A DNA stretch of 64,000 nt, from assembly GCF_949987515.2 (NCBI RefSeq), contig NC_082684.1:19211701-19275700 (forward strand), read 5' to 3'. This DNA comes from Delphinus delphis. Its lineage: Eukaryota > Chordata > Mammalia > Artiodactyla > Delphinidae. Shown in pieces: positions 22,690-34,000 of the stretch. How positions within the stretch are numbered: the stretch's first letter is position 1; each line of letters begins with the position of its first letter. The position numbers were made by a program, and so were the translations under genes. The notes beneath the pieces were generated by a model. It did not search any database and was not told the origin of the DNA. It was given only the letters and a program-made list of their open reading frames with translations.

Positions 22690-25325
22690 ACACCAGCTAC
22701 CCTGTCTCCCTTCCAAAATTGTGCCTCTCTTTCTGGCTCCTGAAAATACTGCAGTGAAACATGTGGTTATCTTGCCCCTTTATTCATGAGTACTGCAGGG
22801 TATCCAGGGTATCGTGCACAGGTGGTTGCTGCCTTCTTAGAGTTACAACACAGTAGGAAGACTTTCATTACTCTAGACCTAAACTAAATAAACTAAATAG
22901 CTCTACCAGTTGTAAATTATAGTTGATCTTTTCTGAACACAAAATGGGTCCTCACACACTGATGAAACGTAGAACCTCTGTCTTTGCCCATCTCAGCTTA
23001 AGTGACTTTAGCAACAGCACCAGAAGTGGGATTGAAGAGAAATTGTCAGACCTGAGACAAGTGTCCAAAAATGAGGGTGAAAAAATGCCCAGGGCTAATT
23101 ACTTTCAAATATCTATCTTTTATTACTGGATGCCAATTATGCTCTGATCTCTGAAAGATGATTAAAAAAAACTGGAAAAAATATAACAATTGAATCTCAT
23201 CAGAAGTCTCTTTACTCTTCCTGAAGCAGTTTGTGTAACTGTAGGTTGATGTGTGTGTATGTGTGCCTCATCTTAGAACATGGCTGTGATAATGAACTAT
23301 ATCGCTTTTGGCTTCTACTGGGTGCATTTTACAAGAAAGAATAGGCAGGGTTTCATTTCTCCCAGTTGTAAAGATGCAAAAATTTTAAATTAAAAAATAA
23401 CCTTTCAGCTGATTTCTTGCATAATTGCTATCTTGTTTTGCTAATACTGTGGCTGAATTATAACTTGCTGAGACCTTGGGGATTTGCATGCTGGTTTATC
23501 CTCTGAATTTGCATTGACACATGGTTTTCAGTGAAGTGCGTAACTAAATCCTGTGGCCGAGAGCCTGGCTGGCAGTATTTGCATTGAAAATCAGTAGGAG
23601 ATTAGGGGAAGAATGACTCCTGTGCAGCCTCCCTAAATAGATTCAATGATGAAAATTTTGGGTCTCTCAAAATGCTGTTCACTTCCATTAAGTGGCTGGG
23701 GCTCCTGAGACCTTAACTGTACTTCATCAAAAGACCAAAACAAGAGGATACGTGGGGAATGTACAGACAGCTACCACCATATGACACATATTTGTGATAT
23801 GATAATTTGCCAGAATCTTTAAAATGGATTTTTTGGGAGAAAATTTGGGGATATTCTTGCTGAATGAACTTGAATTTTCTGATACCAAGAAAACCACCCA
23901 GAACATCATTTTGTTTTCTGGACCAGGGGTCAATGTATGAGGCCAGTGAAGAACTTAGCATCTTCAGTGATGTTATCAGACTGGCTTACGAAATATGTTA
24001 AAGGCAGTCAGTGAGACATTCTATAAATTAGAAGTAAGTGAACTTCTTTATAGGCTGGACTGTTTTCTTTCTATGCATTGCTTATATATTGAGATTTGTA
24101 CCTACTGTGCTTTGGCTCCTAGGGATTATGCCTGGTGATGAAGGACACAGAACTTTGACTTCAAACCAAGTTGTTTTTTAAACTCCGATAGTGATAGGAA
24201 TTTCTTTTACTTGGCACCATGGTCTCTTCCCTTTTTAAATCTGAAAAGCATGTGAGAGTGCACTCAGAGCCAGCCACTGAAGGAAACTAAGTCCTTGAGA
24301 TGTTGAGGGACATTCCCAAAGCAACACATTAGTCACTAGTGTGCTTATGCAAATCAACTTTCTGCCAGAAAGAGGGGAGGTGAACATGGAAAAGAGAGAT
24401 CATTTTACAAAAAAGAAATTATATAAAAATGATGCCATGACATTCTTACATTTTGTCTCCTCCTGTTGAGTGTCTATGTTGTTGTGAGAACTGGGCTAGG
24501 AGCCCAGGGTTCCAGAAAATCACCCTTTTATTGTGATTGGGCTTAAGTTCAGATTCCTTTTGAGAAGAAACAGAAAGAAAGGGGTAGTTTTTGCTCTCAT
24601 TTGGAGAAGGAGGCTTACACTGGTTTGTGGACCAGGTATGAAAGTACTTCCTTGTTATCCAAACATGATGCCTAGTTTTGATATTCCAGGTAATGAAGCA
24701 GCAATAAGTGCTAGGCCTGCAGGGTAAAGCCTACTGTGGCTATTCAAGGAAATTCCTGTCAGGAAGAGGAAAAGCCATGACCATTAACATTTATATTAAT
24801 TTGTAATAGAAACAGTTTAGAGAGCTAAGAATTTCCCAACAAATTTAGACAAATAATGTTTGCATAAGTAAGAAAAGGAGAGCTTTTGCAAGACATTATA
24901 TCACTATAACACAAAGCATGTTCTGTTATGGAGTTACGATAAAAAAAATTATGAAGGATACAATACAATAACCATATAAAATTACCATTACATCTCAGTA
25001 AGTCACAGAAATGGAAAAGAAGGATGCTTCAGCGACTTAAGAAGGCTGAGTGTGAGATTCGGAAAAGTCTTCTACACCAAGGTCAATGGCTATAAATACA
25101 AATCAATTGCCTATTCATGTTTCCTCCTCCAATTTCCTGGTTCCTATTTGGTTTTCTGGGCAAGCAAAAGAAGTTAAAGAAACAAACAAACAAAAAAGGC
25201 TATTTTTCAAACAGATGGAAGAACATTTTCCTTTCTTTATGATTAACGTACCTCATCATTTCATATTTTTGTTCTCTTATTAGTAGCAGTGAATTCACAT
25301 TCAAAGATCAAATCGCTAGTATAAA
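22690..25325. other. Single-copy stretch with octamer cluster
   Basis: No SINE, LTR or LINE that I can name. A weak MIR-like piece may lie near 24250-24330. Open frames at 22923-23147, 23713-23961 and 24533-24727 lack recognisable domains. The notable part is 23400-23690, listed separately. Confidence 0.4.
23400..23690. promoter_or_regulatory. Candidate POU/octamer-rich regulatory block
   Basis: Three perfect ATTTGCAT octamers, all on the plus strand, occur within 103 bases at 23482-23489, 23507-23514 and 23577-23584. A related TTGCATAATTGC occurs upstream at about 23418-23429. ATTTGCAT is the classic site of POU-domain factors (OCT1/OCT4/BRN group). Elsewhere in the window the octamer appears singly, in either orientation, so the clustering stands out. 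The block has no transposon similarity that I see. Regulatory function is inferred from motif density alone. Confidence 0.3.
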
Positions 25326-25512
25326 CTTGTGGTTCTCAGAGCATAGCCCTCAGACAAGCAGCTTCAGCATCACCTGGGGACTTATAGAAAAGACATGTGA
25401 TCGGTCCCATTGCAGACTAACTGAGTCAGAAATTCCAGGGGTGGAGCCCAGCGGTCTGCTTTATAAAGTCTTCCAGGTGATTCTGGTGCTTTCTAAAGTT
25501 TAAGAACGATTG
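25326..25512 (+). mobile_element. MER5A-type hAT-Charlie element
   Basis: Near full-length: 'cttgtggttctcagagcata', 'gcttcagcatcacctgggga', 'gagtcagaaattccaggggt', 'ggagcccagcggtctgcttt', 'ccaggtgattctggtgcttt' and the end 'aagtttaagaacgattg'. This is the whole MER5A order with both terminal inverted repeats. It is a nonautonomous, immobile DNA transposon. Confidence 0.88.
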
Positions 25513-28312
25513 TTGTAAACCTTAAGGTCCCTGAAGTTTTTATGACTTATTCAACTTGTCTTAGCATGGAAGTTCTCAATTCAGTTATTTGTTTTTAAGC
25601 AGTTTTTTTTTTATGCTTTAAAGCAGATGAGAGTCGATGTTCTAAAATTGATATTATGAGTCATTTCTTCATAAAGAAGAATAAGCATATCATTTAATAG
25701 TTAAAAATTATGTATTTTGCTATGAGTTAAATAATCCCCAGGCTAGCCTCCTTGTTATTCTCCATAAAGATTTGAAAAATGTCTGTCCTGATTTTGAAAG
25801 AACTGGACATTTTTCATGAAACACTTTCATTATATGAAGAATATATTCAATAAAAATAAATTTAATAAAATAAAAATTGTTTTAAGAGCTCTTCCCTAAA
25901 ATTTCAATTTATTTACAATATATAAGCCCATTATATTTCTCTTTATAAAAAAATATTAGTTGCCTAGCAGCAATGGTACATTGTTGGTAACTTTAAGAAA
26001 TGTCATAAAGTATCAAAAACTCTTAAGTTTCAGTATGAAAATATTCAAAAAACTAATGCTTTTTACTTTTTTAATGCCACTAGTATTTCTCTGCATGTTT
26101 TATTCTTTCGTTAGGAAATACATATGTATGATATACACATATTTGTCTATATTTTGCAATACACTCAATTCTGAGCATGAATGAAAATGATTTTAACTAA
26201 ATTTTGATATAAACCTGATTCAAACAAAAATAGTTCATATGGCATAAAAGAGTGTCTGAGTTAGTGTGTATAGAATAAATCTCTTTCAAACATCACCTAT
26301 GATTTTTGAAGTTTGTAGGTTGAAATAATGATTTTACCCCTTCTGTTTTAGCTTTCGGCTGCCTCAATGAGATCCTATGTGAAAACCAGTCCTGAAGGCA
26401 TTGTGAGAAAGGAAGCATTCAGTATTATTTCAATACCTCATGCCATCAGGTATTTTCAATAAATTATCTTTTGCTATAAAATTCCCTATGCTGTTTTGCA
26501 AACCTAACAGGTTAAAATGGTTTGGATTTGCCTTGGTTCAGTTTCCTCTGTGCTCAATCAACACAACCATTTATTGAGTTCCAAACTGTGTAGTCAGGGA
26601 CCCATGATGGATATAGATACAGCAATATAGCCATCTAGCTGGGACTGCAGAAAAGGAAAGTTTTATCCTTGGAATAAATAAATACATATTTTTCTATGTG
26701 TGCATATGTGTGTATATAATAAATAATAATATAAGCATATTATTATATATAAAAATCATGTATATGCACATATATATGTTTTTTTTAAATTAAATTGCTT
26801 TTACTTTCCAAGAGCTTCTGAAGGACTTTTCTGTTAACTGCCAAAGCAGATGGGTTTCATTAAACTGCCCAGACCATTCTTTCTCTAATCATCTGCCTGG
26901 TCCAATCTGAGGGGAAAAGGGTAGACATATGAGGAATCTATTCTTCTTTAACCCTCTCTGCAAGGCATCTGCTAAGACCTCATTCATCACCGTGAAAGCT
27001 GTGAATGGATAGCTACGCAATACCCCAAGGTCTCGTTGGGAGTGGCGGTGTAATGCCTAACCTCTCCTCTGGTAAAGCAAAAGCAACATGTACTTTTGTC
27101 AAACTGTCAGCAAACACTTCCCTCTTGATACAGTTTGCTCAACCCAAACTTCTGCAATGTCAACTGGCCGCAAACGTTTCATTTTGAAGAAAACCCCCAA
27201 CCGGTGCCTTGATGTGGTTCTTACAAATGAGTACTTTTGCCTCTGTGGTGGCTGAAAGTGTGTGGGATTTGTTTGCCTCTGGAGGGATCCAAACTATGTA
27301 GGAAAGAAAATGGCTTTCAAATTTGATTGTCAAATTATACTATTAGGCTGTGTGGGCTACATAGCTATTTAATGAAATCAGTCCAATATATCTCCTTATC
27401 AACCATGTTTAAAGTGATAGGAGATCATTTAGTCATTCATAACACCATAGAACTACTGCTCCTCTAGCAGGCTTCAGGAGTAATAGATGATTGCAATATA
27501 AGCAGCAGACACCAGCCCCTCACCCCAGCCCCACTCCTCAGCTGGGACTGAATGCTAATGTAGTGTTAACTATGTGGCCCACACTTCCTTTCAGTCATGA
27601 GTGCCATAACTTTTCAATCAAATGAAATTAAGACCGGAATCATCAGACACTTGTTAATTACAGTGCGAAATATCTCAATCACTTTGTTTTTAGAGGTGGC
27701 ATGAAAATTATGAAAGACAGATAATGGCACTCATTATGCAGGATGTGAAGTGGTCCATTAAGCCATGGAAACTTCTTCCATGTAACAGTATTCATCCTAA
27801 CTTGCCTCAGAATTCCAGTTCCTAGTTGTCCAAAGGCTAAGGCACTTGAGAAATCAACATGATACCTGGTAAAATCTCAATTTTTCCTTAGATTTCAGGG
27901 AGTGTCTAATCACAGAGTAGCTTTCTATCTATTCATTTTATTATTTATTTATTTATTTATTTTTAGTGCAACTACCTCTCCATCTCTAAGTTGTTCCATA
28001 ATTACTAAGTATCACAGAAAGTATTTTCCTTTATAGTGAATTCAGTTCACCTACCTAACGCCAATGTGAGTTTTGATGTCCTCAAGGATGATTTTCCGTT
28101 TGTAAATATTTTGATTTAAATATTCAATATCAAATGTATTGATATTATATATCCTAAAACTTAGTTTTTTGTTCTGCTTTGTTTTTAATCTCTATTAGTA
28201 AGTATGGCAAGTGAAGGCAATCACTTTTAAGGAGCCTTAAAACAGCTTTCTTACATTTACAAAATTATTAAATACACTTCTCAAACATTTTAAACTGTAT
28301 CTATAGAACAAT
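25513..28312. other. AT-rich stretch, mostly single-copy
   Basis: No named transposon before the SINE at 28.3 kb. It holds AT-rich low-complexity DNA around 26690-26790 and a (TTTA)n run near 27.95 kb. The segment 27580-27770 looks single-copy and mixed in composition, like a conserved noncoding element. The 60-codon frame at 27005-27187 has no recognised product. Confidence 0.4.
27936..27964 (+). repeat. (TTTA)n microsatellite
   Basis: TTTA/ATTT units, with an 'attcattttatt' start and a 'tttttagtgc' end. Confidence 0.88.
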
Positions 28313-28325
28313 TATAGTTTCTCTC

Positions 28326-28532
28326 TTTTTTTTTTTTTTTGCGGTACGCGGGCCTCTCACTGCTGTGGCCTCTCCCATTGCGGAGCACAGGCTCCGGACG
28401 CGCAGGCTCAGCGGCCATGGCTCATGGGCCCAGCCACTCCGCGGCATGTGGGATCCTCCCGGACCGGGACACAAACCCGCGTCCCCTGCATCGGCAGGTG
28501 GACTCTCAACCACTGAGCCACCAGGGAAGCCC
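28326..28532 (-). mobile_element. CHR-type SINE, short form
   Basis: On the plus strand it starts with a 15-T tail, then gcggtacgcgggcctctc, and ends ccaccagggaagccc. The sense copy therefore lies on the minus strand with its tRNA-like head at 28532. Direct repeats of 13 bp with one mismatch, 28313-28325 (tatagtttctctc) and 28533-28545 (tatagtttctttc), mark the insertion. The head contains a degenerate pol III B box (gggtttgtgtcc in sense). Short apparent frames inside are not genes. It is one of seven such short-form copies here. Confidence 0.95.
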
Positions 28533-29729
28533 TATAGTTTCTTTCTTTTAAGTACTTGTATTATCCAAGGGAGAACAAACTGTCCCAAATACTTAAGTAA
28601 ATCTTGTAAATTAAATAAATACAATATATATGGTAATCACTTAAATAATTCTTTAGTGTGTATAAACTTTACTAGACCTCAATATAAAGTTGCAAAACTA
28701 GACTAACACATTTTAGAAAGGAATTGCGAGTATTTAGCCTGATTGGCTAAGTTCTCAAATTGTCAAACATGTACAGCATATTCTGAAATCAGAATATTGA
28801 CATCCAAGTTAAATTCTCTTAAATATTTCTCTGCTTAATTTAATCTTCTTCAGGTTAATAAATACAACTCAGTTGGGTATAATAATTCTACCCAAATCCT
28901 TGGCTTCTCCTGTTCTGGTGACTGTGATTGAATATGACCAGAAATGTAAATTGGGATTTGAATGGCACACCTTGAACTTTTTAGTTTGATAGTACTTTAC
29001 AATTCTTTAAAATAATAAAAAGAAATCTGACTGAATTTTTGACCTTTCTAATAGTTCAAGGGTACTGTCAATATTACTTACCCTGAAGTTGTGAAAAGAC
29101 TAAGTGTCATGGTTATTTATATCATTGTGAGAGAAAAATTTCACATATGTTGAGCCTGTTTTGAGGACTATTCAGCTTCTTCCCTTTGATTTACCTGTTT
29201 TTAGCTATTTTCTTTCTTCAAGAAATCCATAAGGCATAATGTCACATTCAAGCCATTTACAACCTCACACCATTTTTTGGTCATTATTTCTCAGTGCAAA
29301 TGTCCTGATTTTGTTAAATGGCTGGCTTTTCTTGCTGACCACCCCCACACAATAAAACTACTTCCCTAAGTAGAATCAGTGAAATACTACTTATGCTTTA
29401 AAGCCAAAATAAAATCCCACCAGATCTGTGAGCTCTTTCTCCATTACTTCACCCAGACATGACCACAGATACCATGGCCTTAGAATCTCTAGAAATGGTT
29501 CCTAAGCCACGCTGGTCAGAACACAGCTCATCCCTCCTCCTGGGTGATGAAGGGGGATGGGCACCAGGGAGGTGGAGCTCTAAATCTTGCTCACCTGCTT
29601 CAACGGGAGTGGAAGCCCTTTGCTTATTTATCTATTTTTCCTTATTCATATGAAGCTTACATCTACTTAAGTATACCACAGCTTTTAAAAAGTAATAAAT
29701 GAATCCAAAATTAAACAAACCAAAACTAA

Positions 29730-29852
29730 CATTTCCTCTCCGTGCTAGATTATAAATGCCAAGAAAGTGATCATTTTTCCAACATCCCTTTGATTCCCCA
29801 GCACTACTTTGTCTATAACTTGGTGAATGAATAAATGCTATTATATGAGTTG
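29730..29852 (+). mobile_element. L2 3'-end fragment, sense
   Basis: 'gctagattataaatgccaag', 'ttccccagcactactttgtc' and 'ggtgaatgaataaatgctat' match the L2 terminus (actagactgtgagctcc, ccccagcacctagcac, gaatgaataaatg). Confidence 0.65.
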
Positions 29853-30064
29853 ACATTATGCTAGGTATAACAAAAAATTAAACTAAATTTTAATGGAAAG
29901 AAAGTCAGGCTAAAATTTAAGACAGCTAGTTTAAGCTTGTACCTCGCTTGCAGTGCTAGATATAGGTGTGGGATAACCCTCCTGATTAAGTTCCAGTTAA
30001 ACCAAATAATAATTACTGTAATACCAAAGGCAAACACTCCTGCAGAAAGGCAGGTAATAATTAT

Positions 30065-30245
30065 GGTTAAGAATTTGGGCTTTGAAGCTAGACTGCCCAA
30101 GTTCAAATCCTGGCTACAATTTATACTTTTGTACTCGGACCAGTTACTTAACGTTAAGCCTCAGAGTTTCTATATGTAAGATTGAAATATCTTATGGAAT
30201 TGTTGTTGGGTGCATTAATTTATGTATCGTGTACAACAGTACCAA
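30065..30245 (+). mobile_element. MIR SINE, sense
   Basis: 'ttaagaatttgggctttgaa', 'gcccaagttcaaatcctggc', 'cagttacttaacgttaagcc', 'tcagagtttctatatgtaag' and 'ttgttgttgggtgcattaat' follow the MIR order from tRNA-like head to core. Confidence 0.8.
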
Positions 30246-30640
30246 CAAGATTATTTAAGGAAATTCTCTGAAAAACATAAAGCACTAGGTAGTGAAGATA
30301 TAACTCAAAATATCTCAATTTTTATAATTTCTAGCACCAAGTTAAGGAGAACTTAGTGCAGCTTTTTTAGCTACTCAGAACTTCAGAATTCTCAGAAAAG
30401 TACCACGATTATCATATGTTCTATGAGGTTTTGCATTAAAACAAGACATGGCGAAAATCATGATGATTATTAATAGCAACAAAAACTACTTTAGCAGCAT
30501 CTTTTCTGGCCACTAACCCAGAATTAATATATGCCTATTTGCATTGCTGGGCCATCTAATAAAAGTTAATATTACAGCATATGCTCTTTATTCATTGTCC
30601 TTTTCTACTTGAGAAAGCTTCCTAAGGACAGGACTTCATT

Positions 30641-30725
30641 TAGGGTGAAACGCCTGTCCTGGTTTGATTTCCGATTCCCAGGCACCATTCAATTCTGGGC
30701 AAACCAGCACAGTTGGTCATCTTAG
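30641..30725. mobile_element. Small inverted-repeat DNA transposon relic (MITE)
   Basis: An 85-base element bounded by arms reading tagggtgaaacgcctgtcct at one end and, in reverse complement, ctaagatgaccaactgtgct at the other. Both arms continue 'ggttt'. I recall the TIR 'ctagggtgacca...cggtttg' from old mammalian MITEs but cannot name the family. The interior shows no coding capacity. Confidence 0.5.
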
Positions 30726-31618
30726 GGCTTCTTCCTCTATTCCCTAAAATGTTTAGCATCATTTCTTGCATGTGAACAGTGCTCAATTAACATCTACTGA
30801 ATGGAAATAAATTCAGTTGGTTGCTATCAAAATCCATCTATCAGTTCAGGCATATTCTTTGACCGTAGACCCAAGGGAAATGTCTTTGTCTTATGTGAGT
30901 GAAAAGTTACCAGGTGAATTGATGTAGGCCCAGGAAAGTCAAAGAAGATTAAAAGAGAAAGTAAATCCAATAGTGCAGTAAAAGTAAACTACCTAGAAAA
31001 TTTTAACATACAGTAATTAAATTTTTTATTCATCTGTTGGAAAGTATGGAAGAGGTTGATATTAGCTAGCCAAAGTAGTAATATATTAAGTGTCTCTAAC
31101 CGGCATTAACTTTTATTTTAATAAGACAGTAATTATATGTTTAATAAATACTAACAGCTTATTAAAATGTAGTGATGGGCCATTATGGTAAGGGTTTATA
31201 AAATATCTTTCTTTTTACGGATTCAAAATGTTTTAATAAATGATTCTTGTTGAAACCCATATACAATTAAAAAGGAACATTAAATATCTCTGCTTTAAGG
31301 AAAGCATAGGTAATGCCCTCTAATAATTATTAGTGTTAATGCACACTGAAGGAGTCTGCTTGGTTATTCATCTTTTGAAATCCCCATCAACACTCCTTGA
31401 TCTTGGCAGTCCCTTGAGAGCTAATGCAAGCCTGATACATTCATGCTTTGCACTCCCAGCTTCAGTGATAGTGCATCAAAGGGGTAGAAGTTCATAAGTC
31501 ATACTTTCTGCTCCAGTCCCTGTTAGAAATATCAACAGAGCATGCTTTCTGAAGAGTTTTAAGCACTTCCAACCCCTGTTGGAAACAGGAAGGGCAAAGG
31601 TAAAAACACAAAATACTA

Positions 31619-31690
31619 AAAAAAAAAAAGTAAAGGAAACAATATTGAACTTCAAAAAAAGAAAAAAGAAGAAAGAAAGAAAGAAAAAAA
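31619..31690 (+). repeat. A-rich/(GAAA)n low-complexity run
   Basis: Oligo-A and GAAA/AGAAA units. It could be a decayed poly-A tail, but no retroposon body is visible next to it. Confidence 0.8.
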
Positions 31691-32064
31691 TGCTTGCTTT
31701 GCATTTGGACTAAGTTTAGCATTTTTCTTCTCTTTTTGCTTACTAATTCACCCACCCCATGATCCTTGCGAGGGCAGAAAGTCAAACAGCCTTGTCCTGT
31801 GCACCTCTGTACTCTGGGTGACTTTTCTAAGCTCAGAGCTCCCACTGACTTCAAAGAGGGGAAAGGCCATGGAAGAAATCCACAGGGTGCTGGGGGGAAA
31901 AGAGCCAAGGACAAAGCTGCAGTTAAGTCAACTGAAGTGTAGCATTGTTTCTTTATCATCATCTGATGGGTTCAATTAAATTCTATCTTCGATATTATAT
32001 AGCACATATTTTTTCTCTAGGTGAAATGGAAACATCTGTATGTTCTTGTAAAACTAAGCCCCCA

Positions 32065-32100
32065 GAAAAAACAAAAAAACAAACAAACAAACAAACACAA
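32065..32100 (+). repeat. (CAAA)n microsatellite
   Basis: CAAA units following an A-rich start. Such runs often derive from poly-A tails; no parent element is visible here. Confidence 0.88.
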
Positions 32101-32572
32101 TTCTAAACAGTTTTATGTGTATAAATGTCAAGCCAGGCAAACATCAGGAATATTGTCCCTTCCCTGCTTCATGGGTTCATATTATACAGAAGCTGTCCTG
32201 GCAGTAGTCATAATTTGGGGGGTGACTGAGTCTAATGAGAAGCCTATAAGGGGTTCACAACCACTTGATCAACACTTAATACACATGGAGGTCTGATTGG
32301 GTGAAAAAGAGGAGGAGGTCACAGAAATGGAGAGGTAAGATAGAGTTTTATGAAGCTGTTGCTAGAGACTGCTATTAGGTAATAGTTTTGTCACATGAAC
32401 GTTTTTTCATGTGTAAATTTCACATAACAATAATCCCATTGGTCCTCCTCTCCCACCTCCAAGTACTTCATTCTTGACCTGTATTTTGAGATGGACAAGA
32501 CCAAATGCATGCATTTTGCAAGTGCTTCATTTGAAATAAATTACTCAAAAGGTATATCGTGTTTATATACTC

Positions 32573-32715
32573 TTCTCCGGACACGCAGGCTCAGCGGCCA
32601 TGGCTCACGGGCCCACTTGCTACGCGGCATGTGGGATTTTCCCGGACCGGGGCACGAACCCGTGTCCCCTGCATCAGCAGGTGGACTCTCAACAACTGCA
32701 CCACCAGGGAAGCTG
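32573..32715 (-). mobile_element. CHR SINE lacking its 3' end and A tail
   Basis: The copy matches the sense head (ccaccagggaagc on plus, near 32713) and runs about 140 bases to tccggacacgcagg near 32577. There it stops, missing the roughly 60-75 bases that normally precede the A tail, and the tail itself. A 9-bp direct repeat, tatatactc, flanks it at 32564-32572 and 32716-32724. This is the pattern of a tailless retroposed copy. A later deletion with a chance repeat is the alternative. Frames within are not genes. Confidence 0.85.
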
Positions 32716-33324
32716 TATATACTCACTTTTTTATGTTCAAATCCTTCTTTGTTAATTGTTACTGTTCTTAACTTACTGTTTTATGTCTTGGGCCTTATAT
32801 CAACTTTTTTTCCCCTTGTAATTTGACCATTTTAAAGGCCTGCTGTCAAACACCATTTCACAGTCTAATTTCTAATATTTCCATTAAACTTTCTGCATCT
32901 CCTCTGGGATTCTTTCTTTGGACATCACATTCATGTTATCCTTCTTCCCAAAACCTAATAATGAGCCTTGCAACTATGTGACTAATTTCTTCCAGAACTT
33001 GTCACTACCAAATGCTCACACCAAATGTTATGCTGTTAGTACATGAGAAGCTCTACATTCAGAAAATTCACTCTGTTTTATCCCTCAAATAACCAAAAAC
33101 GGATACCTATTTTCATCACCAGAGTGAAAACCTAGTCGCCATGGTTTGGTCTCTGTTGGTAGTAACAGAGCTCCCTTGAGAAGCCTGTATTCTTGATAAA
33201 GCATGTCAATAAATAGTAACTGAGGGACTTACCATAGTAGAATAAGTTTAAAATCATGACTTTGTTCCTGTGCCTTCTCCTATATCCTGATGACAAAACC
33301 CAGGCTCCCGTGAACCACAGTATG

Positions 33325-33515
33325 TTGTGTATTCTCGCCCAGGAGTCACCAGTGGGAACCACAACAGATCAAATTTGGCCACGTCTGTTCATTTACTCTT
33401 GTCAATGGTTGACTTCTGCCTACAGCTGCTTAACTGAGTAGTTTCAATAGAGGCCATATCATGGTCCACAAATGCCAAGATATTTACTCTCTGGTTTGAG
33501 AAAAAAATTGCCACC
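33325..33515 (+). mobile_element. hAT-type nonautonomous DNA transposon relic
   Basis: 'ctgttcatttactcttgtca', 'gcttaactgagtagtttcaa' and 'tagaggccatatcatggtcc' are followed by 'gatatttactctctggtttg'. These match an old mammalian hAT element with 'gttgagtagttgcgacagag' and 'aaaatatttactatctggcc' in its consensus. I do not name the subfamily. Confidence 0.6.
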
Positions 33516-33705
33516 TATTGTCCAGCAGAAAACAATGATAGTTCCTAAGATAGAGTTTCTGTCCTGGTTTCTAACTTCCTTCCCTTTCCCAGTAAAATGG
33601 GGTAGCCGACCCAGAAGAAATCTCAAGATCCCCTTCAATTTTCACTTTAACTTGGAACAAGAGTTCTTGATCTGGAGTTCATGAATGAGATTCATCTCTG
33701 AGTCA

Positions 33706-33750
33706 GGTGTGTGTCTGTGTGTGTGTGTGTATGTGCGTGTGCACGCATGC
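33706..33750 (+). repeat. (GT)n microsatellite with GC/AT interruptions
   Basis: About 13 GT units, then 'atgtgcgtgtgcacgcatg'. The alternating purine-pyrimidine run can adopt Z-DNA in principle. Confidence 0.9.
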
Positions 33751-33777
33751 ACATTTTCTGGAGCAGCATATGTTCAG

Positions 33778-34000
33778 TGGCTAAGAATATAGTTCAGATT
33801 CATATGATTCTGATGTTAGAATGCAAGCTTTCATAGTTTGGCTGTGGGACTTTATGCAGATTACTAAGACTTTTCTAAGTCTTAATTTTCTCATCTGAAA
33901 AAAATGGAACTATTAACACCTACCTGAGAAGACTGCATGAGCGTGAAAATAAATATGAAATTGCCTGTCATGTTCTTAAAGCACATATCAAGTGCTCACT
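33778..34000 (+). mobile_element. MIR SINE, sense
   Basis: 'cagtggctaagaatatagtt', 'tggctgtgggactttatgca', 'taattttctcatctgaaaaa' and 'taacacctacctgagaagac' follow the MIR order over more than 200 bases. The terminal 'cttaaagcacatatcaagtg' fits the 3' end. Confidence 0.85.

Larger units (their letters stand above)
30726..32563. other. Single-copy stretch with A-rich runs
   Basis: A MIR/L2-like tail (gtgctcaattaacatctac) occurs near 30780. After that there is little I can assign, apart from A-rich low complexity near 31.65 kb and a CAAA run near 32.08 kb. The segment 31300-31480 (with taataattattagtgttaat) looks single-copy and homeodomain-site rich. The 156-codon minus-strand frame at 31492-31962 contains poly-Phe from the A-rich run and has no recognised domain. 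Confidence 0.4.

Noticed and set aside
31492..31962. 156-codon minus-strand frame, the second longest after the pyrimidine tract
   Set aside because: Its middle is poly-Phe/Ser from the A-rich run on the plus strand; the ends show no domain or conserved motif.
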